This document shows positions 43,528 through 53,028 of a stretch of DNA of 64,000 nucleotides, in pieces (the first letter of the stretch is position 1; every line of letters starts with the position of its first letter). Source of the DNA: Paenirhizobium daejeonense (GTDB taxonomy: Bacteria; Pseudomonadota; Alphaproteobacteria; Rhizobiales; Rhizobiaceae); NCBI RefSeq assembly GCF_014280875.1, contig NZ_JACLAL010000002.1:372001-436000 (forward strand). Direction: 5' to 3'. The notes beneath the pieces are model-generated. The model worked only from the letters and a program-made list of their open reading frames with translations. It was not told the origin of the DNA and made no database searches. Position numbers and translations under genes: made by a program.

Positions 43528-45582
43528 ATGACCCGTCCCCTCGACCGCCTGATCCGTCCGAAATCGATCGCCGTCTACGGCGGCAAGGAGGCGCGCCGGG
43601 TCATCGAGCAGTGCGACAGGGTGGGTTTCGCAGGCGAAATCTGGCCGGTTCATCCGAAACTCGACGAGATCTTCGGCCGCAAATGCTATCGCAGCACGGC
43701 CGACCTCCCCGCACCGCCCGACGCATCCTTCGTCGGCGTCAACCGGGCGCTGACCATTGACATCATCCGCGAACTGTCCGCCATCGGCGCAGGTGGCGCG
43801 ATCTGTTATGCCTCCGGTTTTCGTGAGGCAATGAGCGAACTGTCTGATGGTGGCGACTTGCAGGAAGCGCTCGTGACCGCCGCCGGCGACATGCCGATCA
43901 TCGGCCCCAACTGCTATGGTCTTATCAACATGCTGGACGGCGCGCTTCTCTGGCCTGACCAGCACGGCATGGTCCGGGCAACGAACGGCGTCGCCATCCT
44001 CACACAGTCGTCCAACATCGCCTGCAACATCTCCATGCAGACCCGCGGACTGCCACTAGCCTACCTGATGACGGCCGGAAACCAGGCCCAGACAGGCCTT
44101 TCCGGCCTCGCCTGCGCCGTGCTTGAAGACCCGCGTGTCACCGCCGTCGGCCTCCATATCGAGGGCTTCGACGACATCCGCACTCTGGAGCGGCTGGCGC
44201 TCCGCGCTCGCGAACTGAAAAAGCCCGTGATCGCGCTGAAAGTCGGCAAGTCGGAAGCGGCGCAGAAGGCCACCGTCTCGCATACCGCATCGCTTGCTGG
44301 CAACGACGCTGTATCGAGCGCGGTTCTGGAGCGTCTCGGCATCGGCCGGGTTCATAGCCTGCCTGCCATGCTGGAAACGCTGAAACTGCTGCATCTTTAC
44401 GGGCCGCTCGCAGATACAGACATTTCCTCCATGAGCTGTTCCGGCGGCGAGGCCTCGCTGATGTCGGATGCCGCTGTCGGCCGGAACATCCACTACCGCG
44501 ACCTGAAGCCACAACAGCTAGGCCCCCTGCGGGAAAGCCTGGGGGAGATGGTGACACTCGCCAATCCGCTCGATTATCACACCTTCGTTTGGGGCAATCT
44601 GGAGCGTCAGACGACGGCCTTCACGGCAATGATGTCCGGCGGTTTTTCGATGAACCTCGTCGTACTCGATTTTCCGCGTGGCGATCGTTGCGATTCCAGC
44701 GACTGGATGACGACGGTGGATGCCGTCGTTGCTGCCGCTAGCGCGACGGGCGCGCGCGCCGGCGTTGTTGCAAGCCTCGGTGAGAATATGCCGGAAGACA
44801 TCGCGCTCGGTCTGATGGAAGAAGACGTGGTACCCTTCTCCGGTATCGACGAGGCGCTGACCGCTGTGGAGATTGCCGCAGCAATCGGCGCAGCCTGGGC
44901 AAAGCCGACACCCGCTCCGTTGATCGACGCAACCGTTACAGAAGGCGAAACCACTCTGCTCTTCGAGGACAGCGCCAAGGCGGAACTTGCAGCTTTCGGC
45001 GTTCCGGTCCCGAAAGGCAAGGTCGTCGCCACCCCCGACGAGGCAGCAACGGCAGCCGATGAGATCGGCTTCCCGGTCGTCCTCAAGGGCCTCGGCATCG
45101 CTCACAAGACCGAGGCCGGCGCAGTTCGCCTCAACTTGTCCGATGCTGAATCGGTACGTGAAGCAGCGGCGCTAATGGTCTCTGTCGCCAAAGGTTTTCT
45201 AGTCGAGAAAATGGCGCCGAAACCGGTCGCTGAAATCATCATCGGCGCCATGCGCGACCCCGTGGCAGGCCCGGTGCTAACGATTGGAGCCGGCGGAATT
45301 CTCGTTGAACTGCTGGAGGATAGTGCCATCCTGACCCTGCCGACGACGCAGGACACCATCCGCGAAATGATCGGGCGCCTTAAAGTCTCGAAACTGCTGG
45401 ACGGCTATCGTGGTGGACCGGCAGGCGATAAGGATGCGTTGGTACGAACGGTCGCAGCCGTGGCACATTATGTCGCAGCCAATGCGTCCAAAGTGGAAGA
45501 AGTCGACATTAATCCGGTATTGGTGTTGCCTGCCGGTGCAGGCGTCGTTGCCGTGGACGCCCTGATCCGGAAGAGGAGTTGA
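43528..45582 (+). CDS. NDP-forming acyl-CoA ligase (acetate-CoA ligase family)
   Basis: The 684-residue single-chain enzyme of the succinyl-CoA-synthetase-like family activates a carboxylate with CoA and ATP, giving ADP and phosphate. It opens with a CoA-binding domain (PKSIAVYGGKEARRVIEQC). Succinyl-CoA ligase-like domains follow, with the phospho-histidine loop ATVSHTASLAGND (about residue 252). A C-terminal ATP-grasp region has EIGFPVVLKGLGIAHKTEAGAVRLNL, ITIGAGGILVELLEDS-type sequence, and VEEVDINPVLVLP. Between an acyl-CoA dehydrogenase and a CaiD homologue it is the natural ligase for gamma-butyrobetaine, crotonobetaine or carnitine. ATG 43528 lies just after the palindromic element. 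Confidence 0.88.
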   Translation: MTRPLDRLIRPKSIAVYGGKEARRVIEQCDRVGFAGEIWPVHPKLDEIFGRKCYRSTADLPAPPDASFVGVNRALTIDIIRELSAIGAGGAICYASGFREAMSELSDGGDLQEALVTAAGDMPIIGPNCYGLINMLDGALLWPDQHGMVRATNGVAILTQSSNIACNISMQTRGLPLAYLMTAGNQAQTGLSGLACAVLEDPRVTAVGLHIEGFDDIRTLERLALRARELKKPVIALKVGKSEAAQKATVSHTASLAGNDAVSSAVLERLGIGRVHSLPAMLETLKLLHLYGPLADTDISSMSCSGGEASLMSDAAVGRNIHYRDLKPQQLGPLRESLGEMVTLANPLDYHTFVWGNLERQTTAFTAMMSGGFSMNLVVLDFPRGDRCDSSDWMTTVDAVVAAASATGARAGVVASLGENMPEDIALGLMEEDVVPFSGIDEALTAVEIAAAIGAAWAKPTPAPLIDATVTEGETTLLFEDSAKAELAAFGVPVPKGKVVATPDEAATAADEIGFPVVLKGLGIAHKTEAGAVRLNLSDAESVREAAALMVSVAKGFLVEKMAPKPVAEIIIGAMRDPVAGPVLTIGAGGILVELLEDSAILTLPTTQDTIREMIGRLKVSKLLDGYRGGPAGDKDALVRTVAAVAHYVAANASKVEEVDINPVLVLPAGAGVVAVDALIRKRS

Positions 45583-45586
45583 TTGC

Positions 45587-46369
45587 ATGACCGACCCCAT
45601 CCGCACCAGACGCGAAGGCGGCATTCTCGAAGTCACCATCGACCGCCCCAAGGCCAATGCCATAGACCTGAAAACCAGTCGCATCATGGGCGAGGTTTTC
45701 CGTGATTTTCGCGATGCCCCTGAACTGCGGGTCGCCATCGTGACCGCCGCCGGCGAAAAGTTCTTCTGTGCCGGCTGGGATCTGAAGGCCGCCGCCGACG
45801 GCGATGCGGTCGATGGCGATTATGGCATCGGCGGCTTCGGGGGCATGCAGGAACTGCGGGATCTTAACAAGCCTATCATTGCCGCCGTCAACGGTATCTG
45901 TTGCGGCGGCGGTTTCGAGATCGCGCTATCGACCGATCTCATTCTTGCGGCGGAACACGCGACCTTCGCCCTACCCGAAATACGCTCCGGCACCGTGGCA
46001 GATGCGGCCTCGATCAAGCTGCCGAAGCGCATCCCCTATCACATCGCCATGGACATGCTGCTGACGGGCCGCTGGCTCGACGTGCAGGAAGGCCATCGCT
46101 GGGGCTTCGTCAACGAAATCCTTCCCGCCGACAGGCTGATGGAGCGCGCCTGGGAACTCGCCCGTCTGCTCGAAAGCGGTCCGCCGCTGGTCTATGCGGC
46201 CATCAAGGAAATCGTCCGCGATGCCGAGGGCAAGGATTTTCCGACCGCGATGAACAAGATCACCAAGCGGCAGTATCGCACGGTCGACATTCTCTATTCG
46301 AGCGAGGATCAGCTTGAAGGCGCCCGCGCCTTCGCGGAAAAACGCGATCCCGTGTGGAAAGGAAAATAG
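45587..46369 (+). CDS. caiD: Enoyl-CoA hydratase, carnitinyl-CoA dehydratase (CaiD-like)
   Basis: The 260-residue crotonase-fold enzyme has the oxyanion segment EKFFCAGWDLKAAA and the second oxyanion strand VNGICCGGGFEIALSTDLI. The two acid/base glutamates of the family are present (GGFE and ALPEIRSG). The ending AFAEKRDPVWKGK is very like that of CaiD, which interconverts crotonobetainyl-CoA and L-carnitinyl-CoA. ATG 45587 has AAGAGGAG upstream and begins 4 bases after the ligase stop, so the genes are coupled. With the ligase and dehydrogenase it would convert gamma-butyrobetaine or crotonobetaine to carnitine. Confidence 0.88.
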   Translation: MTDPIRTRREGGILEVTIDRPKANAIDLKTSRIMGEVFRDFRDAPELRVAIVTAAGEKFFCAGWDLKAAADGDAVDGDYGIGGFGGMQELRDLNKPIIAAVNGICCGGGFEIALSTDLILAAEHATFALPEIRSGTVADAASIKLPKRIPYHIAMDMLLTGRWLDVQEGHRWGFVNEILPADRLMERAWELARLLESGPPLVYAAIKEIVRDAEGKDFPTAMNKITKRQYRTVDILYSSEDQLEGARAFAEKRDPVWKGK

Positions 46370-46489
46370 GCAGAACGAGGGAGGCCTTCGGAGACCCGGC
46401 CTGATGCCACGGCGTCGAAATGGTCCCCGCATCACGGAACAAAAACAACATGCCGGATGCGCCCAACCAACCAGAGAAGGAACAGGCTA

Positions 46490-48079
46490 ATGAACGATTA
46501 TACGAAATACCTCGCAGGTCGTGTCACATCCGCCGGCATGAACCGTCGTGAATTCATGGGGCGGGCCATGGCCGCGGGCTTGACGCTCACAGCCGCAAGC
46601 AGCCTTTTCGCAGCCAGCGCCGAAGCCCAGGAGCCCAAGAAGGGCGGCCACCTGAAGCTCGGCCTTGAAGGCGGTTCCGCCACCGACAGCAAGGACCCGG
46701 CAAAATTCCTGTCACAGTTCATGTTCTGCGTCGGTCGCTGCTGGGGCGACATGCTGGTCGAAAGCCATCCGCTGACCGGCGCCGCCGTTCCGGCCCTTGC
46801 CGAAAGCTGGGAGCCTTCCGCCGACGCCGCCACCTGGACCTTCAAGATCCGCAAGGGCGTGCAGTTCCACAATGGAAAGGAACTGACGGTGGACGACGTC
46901 ATCGCCACCCTAAAGCGCCACACCGACGAAAAGTCGGAATCGGGCGCACTCGGCGTGATGAAGTCCATCAAGGAAATCAAGAAGGACGGCGACAACCTCG
47001 TCCTCGTGCTCACCGAGGGCAATGCGGACATGCCGCTGCTCCTCACCGACTACCACCTGGTCATCCAGCCAAACGGCGGCACTGACGATCCGCTGGCCTC
47101 GATCGGCACCGGTCCATACAAGCTAACGAGCTTCGAAGCCGGCGTTCGCGCGACCCTCGAAAAGAACCCGAACGACTGGCGCTCGGACCGCGGCTACGTC
47201 GATTCGATCGAGATCATCGGCATGAACGACGCCACCGCCCGCATCGCGGCGCTGTCGTCAGGTCAGGTTCACTACATCAACCGCGTCGATCCGAAGACGG
47301 TGGCGCTCCTGAAGCGCGCTCCGAATGTCGAGATCCTCAACACCTCCGGCCGCGGCCACTACGTCTTCATCATGCACTGCAACACCGCGCCGTTCGACAA
47401 CAACGACCTGCGGCTTGCGCTGAAATACGCCATGGACCGCGAAACCATGGTGGAAAAGATCCTCGGCGGCTATGGCAAGGTTGGCAACGACTTCCCGATC
47501 AACAACACCTATGCCCTCTTCCCCGAAGGCATCGAGCAGCGCGCCTACGATCCCGACAAGGCAGCCTTCCACTTCAAGAAGTCGGGCCATTCCGGCTCTG
47601 TACTGTTGCGCACCTCGGAAGTCGCGTTCCCCGGCGCCGTCGACGCCGCCGTTCTCTATCAGGAAAGCGCCAAGAAAGCCGGCATTAATATCGAAGTGAA
47701 GCGCGAACCTGGCGACGGCTACTGGTCGAACGTCTGGAACGTCCAGCCGTTCTCCACATCCTACTGGGGCGGCCGACCGACCCAGGACCAGATGTATTCC
47801 ACCGCCTATCTTTCGACGGCGGACTGGAACGACACCCGCTTCCTGCGTCCGGACTTCGACAAACTCCTGCTGCAGGCCCGCTCGGAACTCGACGAGACCA
47901 AGCGCAAGGAAATGTATCGCGAGATGGCGATGATGGTCCGCGACGAAGGCGGCCTGATCCTGCCGATGTTCAACGACTTCGTGAACGCTTCCAGCACCAA
48001 GCTGAAGGGCTACGTCCACGACATCGGCAACGACATGTCGAACGGCTATGTCGCCACCCGCGTCTGGCTCGAAAGTTGA
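46490..48079 (+). CDS. Oligopeptide-type ABC substrate-binding protein 1, Tat-exported
   Basis: The 529-residue SBP_bac_5 protein has a twin-arginine signal (MNRREFMGRAMAAGLTLTAAS, cleavage near AEAQ). The mature chain contains the family pattern LAESWEPSADAATWTFKIRKGVQF, ELTVDDVIATLKRH, IGTGPYKLTSFE, NDLRLALKYAMDRE, YDPDKAAFHFKKSG and YWGGRPTQD. It is close to the second binding protein at 53954, with the same length and clear identity throughout. ATG 46490 follows AAGGA. It is the first gene of an ABC operon with permeases at 48188 and 49189 and ATPase at 50009. The substrate may be a peptide, opine or betaine derivative; unknown. Confidence 0.92.
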   Translation: MNDYTKYLAGRVTSAGMNRREFMGRAMAAGLTLTAASSLFAASAEAQEPKKGGHLKLGLEGGSATDSKDPAKFLSQFMFCVGRCWGDMLVESHPLTGAAVPALAESWEPSADAATWTFKIRKGVQFHNGKELTVDDVIATLKRHTDEKSESGALGVMKSIKEIKKDGDNLVLVLTEGNADMPLLLTDYHLVIQPNGGTDDPLASIGTGPYKLTSFEAGVRATLEKNPNDWRSDRGYVDSIEIIGMNDATARIAALSSGQVHYINRVDPKTVALLKRAPNVEILNTSGRGHYVFIMHCNTAPFDNNDLRLALKYAMDRETMVEKILGGYGKVGNDFPINNTYALFPEGIEQRAYDPDKAAFHFKKSGHSGSVLLRTSEVAFPGAVDAAVLYQESAKKAGINIEVKREPGDGYWSNVWNVQPFSTSYWGGRPTQDQMYSTAYLSTADWNDTRFLRPDFDKLLLQARSELDETKRKEMYREMAMMVRDEGGLILPMFNDFVNASSTKLKGYVHDIGNDMSNGYVATRVWLES

Positions 48080-48090
48080 CGAAAATGAGG

Positions 48091-48155
48091 CAGGGCCGCA
48101 TGATGCGTCCCTGACATTTCACGGGGATCCGCGTCCGGGCACGGTCGCGGGTCCC
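48091..48155 (+). other. Hairpins between binding-protein 1 and permease genes
   Basis: CAGGG (48091-48095) pairs with CCCTG (48109-48113), with an inner CGC/GCG. Next comes GGGGATCCGCG (48123-48133) against CGCGGGTCCC (about 48146-48155) with a bulge, followed by an ATTTTC stretch. Third case in this window of stems right after an ABC binding-protein gene. Confidence 0.45.
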
Positions 48156-48187
48156 GCTCGATTTTCAATAAAGCCTTACCGGAGCCC

Positions 48188-49192
48188 ATGACCCAGTTGC
48201 CTGACGCCGGTTCGCCGTCACTCAAATTCCGCGAACGATATCCGCTGGTTGCGCTGATCTTGCAGCGCCTCCTCCTCAGTCTCGGCCTGCTGATCGCCGT
48301 ATCCATGTTGATCTATGGCGGCGTGGAAGCCCTGCCGGGTGATTTCGCGACGACCTATCTCGGCCAGTCCGCTACGCCACAGGCCGTTGCCAACATCCGT
48401 TCGGAACTCGGCCTCGACCGGCCCATAGTCACCCGCTATTTCGAGTGGCTCGGCAATACTTTGCATGGCGATTTCGGCACCTCTTGGGCAAGCCGCAATT
48501 CGGTGACGGAGCAGATCGGCAAGCGACTCGGCAACTCGCTTGCCCTTGCTGGGCTGGCGGCGATCATATCCGTGCCGCTGGCCGTCGGGCTCGGCATGCT
48601 GGCGGTGCATTTCCGCAACCGGCTGCCGGATCGCATCATCAACATCGTCTCGCTGGCGGCCATCTCGCTTCCCGAATTCTTCATCGGCTACCTGCTGATC
48701 CTGTTCTTCGCCATCAACTTCGGCATCGCGACCTTTCCCGCGACCGTGCATGACGGCATGACCATATCCGAACGCCTGCAGGCCATGGCGCTGCCCACGG
48801 CAACGCTGGTCCTCGTCGTTCTCGCCCACATGATGCGCATGACCCGCGCCGCGATCCTGTCGGTCATGTCGTCGGCCTATATGGAAACGGCGGAACTGAA
48901 GGGCCTCTCCGCCTTCCGTGCCATCGTCAAGCACGCCGCACCCAACGCGCTCGCCCCCATCGTCAACGTCGTAGCCCTCAACCTCGCCTATCTCGTGGTC
49001 GGCGTCGTCGTGGTCGAGGTGGTCTTCGTCTATCCCGGCATGGGCCAGTACATGGTCGACGCCGTGACCGTTCGTGACATGCCCGTCGTACAGGCCTGTG
49101 GCCTGATCTTCGCCGCCGTCTACATCTTCCTGAACATGCTGGCCGATATCATCGCGATCATCGCCAATCCGAGACTGAGGCATCCGCGATGA
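48188..49192 (+). CDS. ABC transporter permease (DppB/OppB-like)
   Basis: The 334-residue inner-membrane permease has six helices: LILQRLLLSLGLLIAVSMLIYGGVEALPGD, then LGNSLALAGLAAIISVPLAVGLGML and others. It carries the periplasmic loop typical of peptide permeases (LGLDRPIVTRYFEWLGNTLHGDFGTSW) and the coupling loop METAELKGLSAFRAIVKHAAPNALAPIV. The ATG follows GGAG closely. The stop overlaps the next ATG by four bases (49189-49192). Confidence 0.92.
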   Translation: MTQLPDAGSPSLKFRERYPLVALILQRLLLSLGLLIAVSMLIYGGVEALPGDFATTYLGQSATPQAVANIRSELGLDRPIVTRYFEWLGNTLHGDFGTSWASRNSVTEQIGKRLGNSLALAGLAAIISVPLAVGLGMLAVHFRNRLPDRIINIVSLAAISLPEFFIGYLLILFFAINFGIATFPATVHDGMTISERLQAMALPTATLVLVVLAHMMRMTRAAILSVMSSAYMETAELKGLSAFRAIVKHAAPNALAPIVNVVALNLAYLVVGVVVVEVVFVYPGMGQYMVDAVTVRDMPVVQACGLIFAAVYIFLNMLADIIAIIANPRLRHPR

Positions 49193-50016
49193 GGCTGAGA
49201 GATATCCCTGTTAGCGCCTGGATCGGCATTCTCGGCATCCTCCTTGCCTTTATCTGTGCGGTCTTCGCCCCCTTCATCGCTCCCTTCGGCGAACGCGAGA
49301 TCGTCGGTGGCGTATGGGAGCCCATGGGCGGTGCTTATCCGCTCGGCACCGACAACCTCGGCCGTGACCTCCTTTCACGCATGATCTACGGCGCCCGCAC
49401 GACACTGTTCGTGGCGCTTGCCGCAACCGTACTGTCCTTCTCGCTCGGCATTTTCCTGAGCTTCACGGCAGCAGTGTCGCGCGGCCTGATCGACCAGACA
49501 CTGTCGCGCTTCAACGACCTGATGATGTCGATCCCGACGCTGATCTTCGCGCTGGTCGTTCTTGCCGTGCTACCGCAGAACCTGTTCGTCCTGATCCTCG
49601 TGATGGCGGTCCTCGACTCGACCCGCGTCTATCGCCTCGGCCGCGCCGTGGCGCTCGATGTCGCGGTCATGGAATTCGTGGAGGCGGCAAGGCTTCGCGG
49701 CGAAGGCACGCTGTGGATCATCTTCCGGGAAATCCTGCCCAACACGCTTTCGCCGCTTCTGGCCGAATTCGGCCTGCGCTTCGCCTTCTCGATCCTGTTC
49801 CTTTCCACCCTCTCCTTCCTCGGTCTCGGCATCCAGCCCCCGGCCGCCGACTGGGGCGGCATGGTAAAGGACAACAAGGACGGCATCATCTTCGGCATTT
49901 CCGCGGCCCTCGTTCCGGGCTCGGCCATCGCCGCCCTTGCCGTCTGTGTCAACCTGGTGGTCGACTGGCTGCTGAAACGAACCTCCAGCCTGAAGGGAGG
50001 CCGCGGCGATGCCTGA
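49189..50016 (+). CDS. ABC transporter permease (DppC/OppC-like)
   Basis: The 275-residue second permease contains FGEREIVGGVWEPMGGAYPLGTDNLGRDLLSRMIYGARTTL, the DppC-type periplasmic signature. The coupling loop is VEAARLRGEGTLWIIFREILPNTLSPLLAEF. It overlaps the ATPase gene by 8 bases, giving tightly coupled translation. Confidence 0.93.
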   Translation: MRLRDIPVSAWIGILGILLAFICAVFAPFIAPFGEREIVGGVWEPMGGAYPLGTDNLGRDLLSRMIYGARTTLFVALAATVLSFSLGIFLSFTAAVSRGLIDQTLSRFNDLMMSIPTLIFALVVLAVLPQNLFVLILVMAVLDSTRVYRLGRAVALDVAVMEFVEAARLRGEGTLWIIFREILPNTLSPLLAEFGLRFAFSILFLSTLSFLGLGIQPPAADWGGMVKDNKDGIIFGISAALVPGSAIAALAVCVNLVVDWLLKRTSSLKGGRGDA

Positions 50017-51640
50017 ACTTCTTTCCGTCCGCAATCTCAAGATCGAAGCCACCAGCTATCCGCCGGGCGAGCCGCCGAAGAATGTCACCATCGTCGAAGG
50101 CGTCTCCTTCGATCTGCAGAAGGGCAAGGTTCTCGGTCTGATCGGCGAATCCGGCGCCGGCAAGTCCACCATCGGCCTGTCAGCACTGGCCTATGGCCGA
50201 GGCGGCGTGCGCATCACCGGCGGCGAAGTGCTGCTGGACGGCGATAATATTCTGGCGCTCGACAAGAGTGGCATCCGCAGGGTGCGCGGCGCCCGCGTCT
50301 GTTATGTGGCGCAATCCGCCGCAGCTGCCTTCAACCCCGCCCACAAGCTGGGCGATCAGGTGATCGAGGCGACGCTCACCCACAGGCTGATGACCATTGA
50401 GGAAGCCCGCGCCCGCGCGGTATACCTCTTCGGCGTGCTCGGGCTGCCCGACCCGGCGCACTTCGGCGACCGTTATCCGCATCAGGTATCCGGCGGCCAG
50501 TTGCAGCGCGCCATGACGGCCATGGCGCTCTGCCCGAACCCCGAACTGATCGTCTTCGACGAGCCGACGACGGCCCTCGACGTCACCACCCAGATCGACG
50601 TGCTGGCGGCGATCAAGCACGCCATCGAGGAAACCCACACCGCAGCGCTCTACATCACCCATGACCTCGCGGTCGTCGCTCAGATCTCCGACGACATCAT
50701 GGTGCTGCGCCACGGCAAGACCATCGAATACGGCACCGCGCAGCAGATTATCGAGGAGCCACGGCAGGACTACACCCGCGCTTTGGTGAATGTCCGTCAG
50801 GCGAAAAAGGACGAAGCCGCGGAACAGTCGAGCGCGTTGCTCAAGGTCGAGAACATCACGGCCGGTTATCCGAACGGCTTCCGGGTTCTGCACGATGTCT
50901 CGCTGCATTTGCCGAAGGGCCAGACGCTGGCCGTCGTCGGCGAAAGTGGCTCGGGCAAGTCGACGCTCGCCCGCGTCATTACCGGCCTCCTGCCTCCGCT
51001 TCAGGGCAGCATCAGCTTCGACGGACGCCAATTACCGCCGGCGCTTGCCGGCCGCTCGCGCGATGACCTGCGCCGCATTCAGCTCATCTACCAGATGGCC
51101 GATACGGCGATGAACCCGCGTCAGACCGTGCGCGACATCATCGGACGGCCACTGACCTTCTACTACGGCCTACACGGCGCGGCAAAGACCGCCCGGGTGA
51201 AGGAGCTGCTGGAACAGATCGAAATGGGCTCCGGCTTCGTCGATCGCTTCCCGGCGGAGCTTTCAGGCGGCCAGAAGCAGCGCGTAGCGATTGCTAGAGC
51301 TCTCGCGGCAAAGCCCGAACTGCTGCTCTGCGACGAACCGACATCGGCGCTCGATCCGCTGGTGGCAGAGGGCATCCTGAAGCTCCTCATGCGCCTGCAG
51401 GAGGAAACCCAGCTCTCCTACGTCTTCATCACCCATGACATCGCCATCGTCCGAGCCATCGCCGACAGCGTGGCAGTGATGCACAAGGGCCGTCTCGTGC
51501 GCTTCGGACCGAAGTCCAAGGTGCTGGAGCCTCCCTTCGACGATTACACCGACCTTCTCCTCAAATCCGTACCTGAAATGGAGATCGGCTGGCTGGAGAA
51601 AGCATTGGCAACACGAAAGATGGCAAGCGCCGGAAATTGA
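50009..51640 (+). CDS. Double-NBD peptide ABC transporter ATPase (DppD-DppF fused)
   Basis: The 543-residue ATPase carries both nucleotide-binding domains in one chain. The first has [24 protein letters not shown] and [15 protein letters not shown]. The second has [24 protein letters not shown] and [15 protein letters not shown]-loops are [10 protein letters not shown] and FITHDIAIV. This fusion is common in alphaproteobacterial oligopeptide importers. It completes the transporter begun at 46490 and is the only ATPase available to the second binding protein at 53954. Confidence 0.94.
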   Translation: MPELLSVRNLKIEATSYPPGEPPKNVTIVEGVSFDLQKGKVLGLIGESGAGKSTIGLSALAYGRGGVRITGGEVLLDGDNILALDKSGIRRVRGARVCYVAQSAAAAFNPAHKLGDQVIEATLTHRLMTIEEARARAVYLFGVLGLPDPAHFGDRYPHQVSGGQLQRAMTAMALCPNPELIVFDEPTTALDVTTQIDVLAAIKHAIEETHTAALYITHDLAVVAQISDDIMVLRHGKTIEYGTAQQIIEEPRQDYTRALVNVRQAKKDEAAEQSSALLKVENITAGYPNGFRVLHDVSLHLPKGQTLAVVGESGSGKSTLARVITGLLPPLQGSISFDGRQLPPALAGRSRDDLRRIQLIYQMADTAMNPRQTVRDIIGRPLTFYYGLHGAAKTARVKELLEQIEMGSGFVDRFPAELSGGQKQRVAIARALAAKPELLLCDEPTSALDPLVAEGILKLLMRLQEETQLSYVFITHDIAIVRAIADSVAVMHKGRLVRFGPKSKVLEPPFDDYTDLLLKSVPEMEIGWLEKALATRKMASAGN

Positions 51641-51838
51641 ATCATTTGCTTCATCCGGTATTTTTCTTCGGCAAGAGTTGAAGAACACCAGAGGTGGCCC
51701 AATTAGCCCTTGCAGCAAATACCTGTTGCAATGCGGCATTACATTGGAATAACCTGCAACCGCAAGTATCAGTCGCATACACTCTCAGCCATTTCTTTGT
51801 TTGTTCAAAGCAATGTTTTTTTGGAGCGTCGATCGATA

Positions 51839-52987
51839 ATGACACGGTTTATCTCATTGGATTCCCTTAGAGGTATCGCGGCTCTGACCGTAGTGCTTCA
51901 CCATATCTTTCTGACGTTCCCGCAAGCCATCATGCCGCTGGATCTCTCCAGTCTCCCCGTCTGGCTGGACCCGGTTACGTATCTGCGTTACTCGCCGTTG
52001 CGCACCATTGTCGGCGGAAGACCCGCGGTCATTCTATTCTTCGTATTGAGCGGCTTCGTGCTGGCGCTGCCCTTTGCTGCCGGCCGATCGGTTCCCTATA
52101 CTGGCTATCTGGTGAAGCGATTTTGCCGCATCTACATTCCCTTCGCGGTTTCCATCGCCTTCGCGGCACTGCTCGCTTCGCTCGCACCAACGGGACCGGT
52201 TCAGGGTTTGAGCGAATGGTTCAACCTGAAGTCATGGACGGAACCGGTCAGCTTCCGCTTCATTCTCGCCCATCTCCTGATGCTCGGCACGCCATCCACC
52301 ATGGACCTCAACAACGTCATGTGGAGCCTCGTGCACGAGATGCGGATTTCGCTGATCTTTCCCCTGATCGCGCTCTTTCTGATCCGCTCCAGACGGGTAG
52401 CGCTGCCGTCGTTCTTCATGATCTGGCTGGTTGCGACCGCGATTATCATTCTGCTTCGACCGGACCCGCTGACGCGGTCGCTCCTCGATACCGCCGTCTA
52501 TACCCTGTTCTTTGCCATCGGAGCACAGATGGCGATCGACAAGGATCGCATCATGGAGGTCGTGTCCTATCTCAGCCGCCCGGCACTGTGGAGCGGAGTG
52601 GCGCTTGCCTTCACCCTGTTCGCCGTGCCGCCCGGTCTGCCGGGAGCGGAACTTCTCTATGGTCTTGCGTCGATCCTGGTGATTGCCGCCGCCCTCGGCA
52701 ACAACGCTTTTCGTACGGCTCTGGAACATGACGGATGCCAGTGGCTGGGCAGGATTTCCTACAGCCTCTACCTGTTTCACCTTCCGATCCTGCTGTTCCT
52801 GTTTCGCTGGTTCTACGGCGAGGTTCATCCCGCGCTCATCATCGTCGCGGCGCTTGCGATCATCATGCCGGTCGCCGCCCTGGCCTACAAATGCGTGGAG
52901 GTTCCCTCCATGACCCTCGGCCGGCGGCTTAGCGCAATGCTTTCACCCGAGACCGGAAAGGTCAGACACACAGGCGGCATTACCTGA
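51839..52987 (+). CDS. Membrane acyltransferase, OafA/YrhL (Acyltransferase_3) family
   Basis: The 382-residue inner-membrane protein has about ten helices. It begins MTRFISLDSLRGIAALTVVLHH, with the family R-G-x-A pattern and the His of the first helix. It continues with LFFVLSGFVLALPFA, the RRF-like basic loop KRFCRIYIPF, WSLVHEMRISLIFPL and YSLYLFHLPILL. Family members O-acetylate surface sugars or exopolysaccharide. The gene lies 198 bases after the peptide ATPase on the same strand and interrupts what otherwise reads as a two-part transport locus. ATG 51839 has GGAG about 12 bases upstream. Base composition in its 5' region is more AT-rich than neighbours, which may mark insertion. Confidence 0.88.
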   Translation: MTRFISLDSLRGIAALTVVLHHIFLTFPQAIMPLDLSSLPVWLDPVTYLRYSPLRTIVGGRPAVILFFVLSGFVLALPFAAGRSVPYTGYLVKRFCRIYIPFAVSIAFAALLASLAPTGPVQGLSEWFNLKSWTEPVSFRFILAHLLMLGTPSTMDLNNVMWSLVHEMRISLIFPLIALFLIRSRRVALPSFFMIWLVATAIIILLRPDPLTRSLLDTAVYTLFFAIGAQMAIDKDRIMEVVSYLSRPALWSGVALAFTLFAVPPGLPGAELLYGLASILVIAAALGNNAFRTALEHDGCQWLGRISYSLYLFHLPILLFLFRWFYGEVHPALIIVAALAIIMPVAALAYKCVEVPSMTLGRRLSAMLSPETGKVRHTGGIT

Positions 52988-53028
52988 AGCCGCTCAGACA
53001 GCATGAACAAAGGACATGCCTGCCTGAT

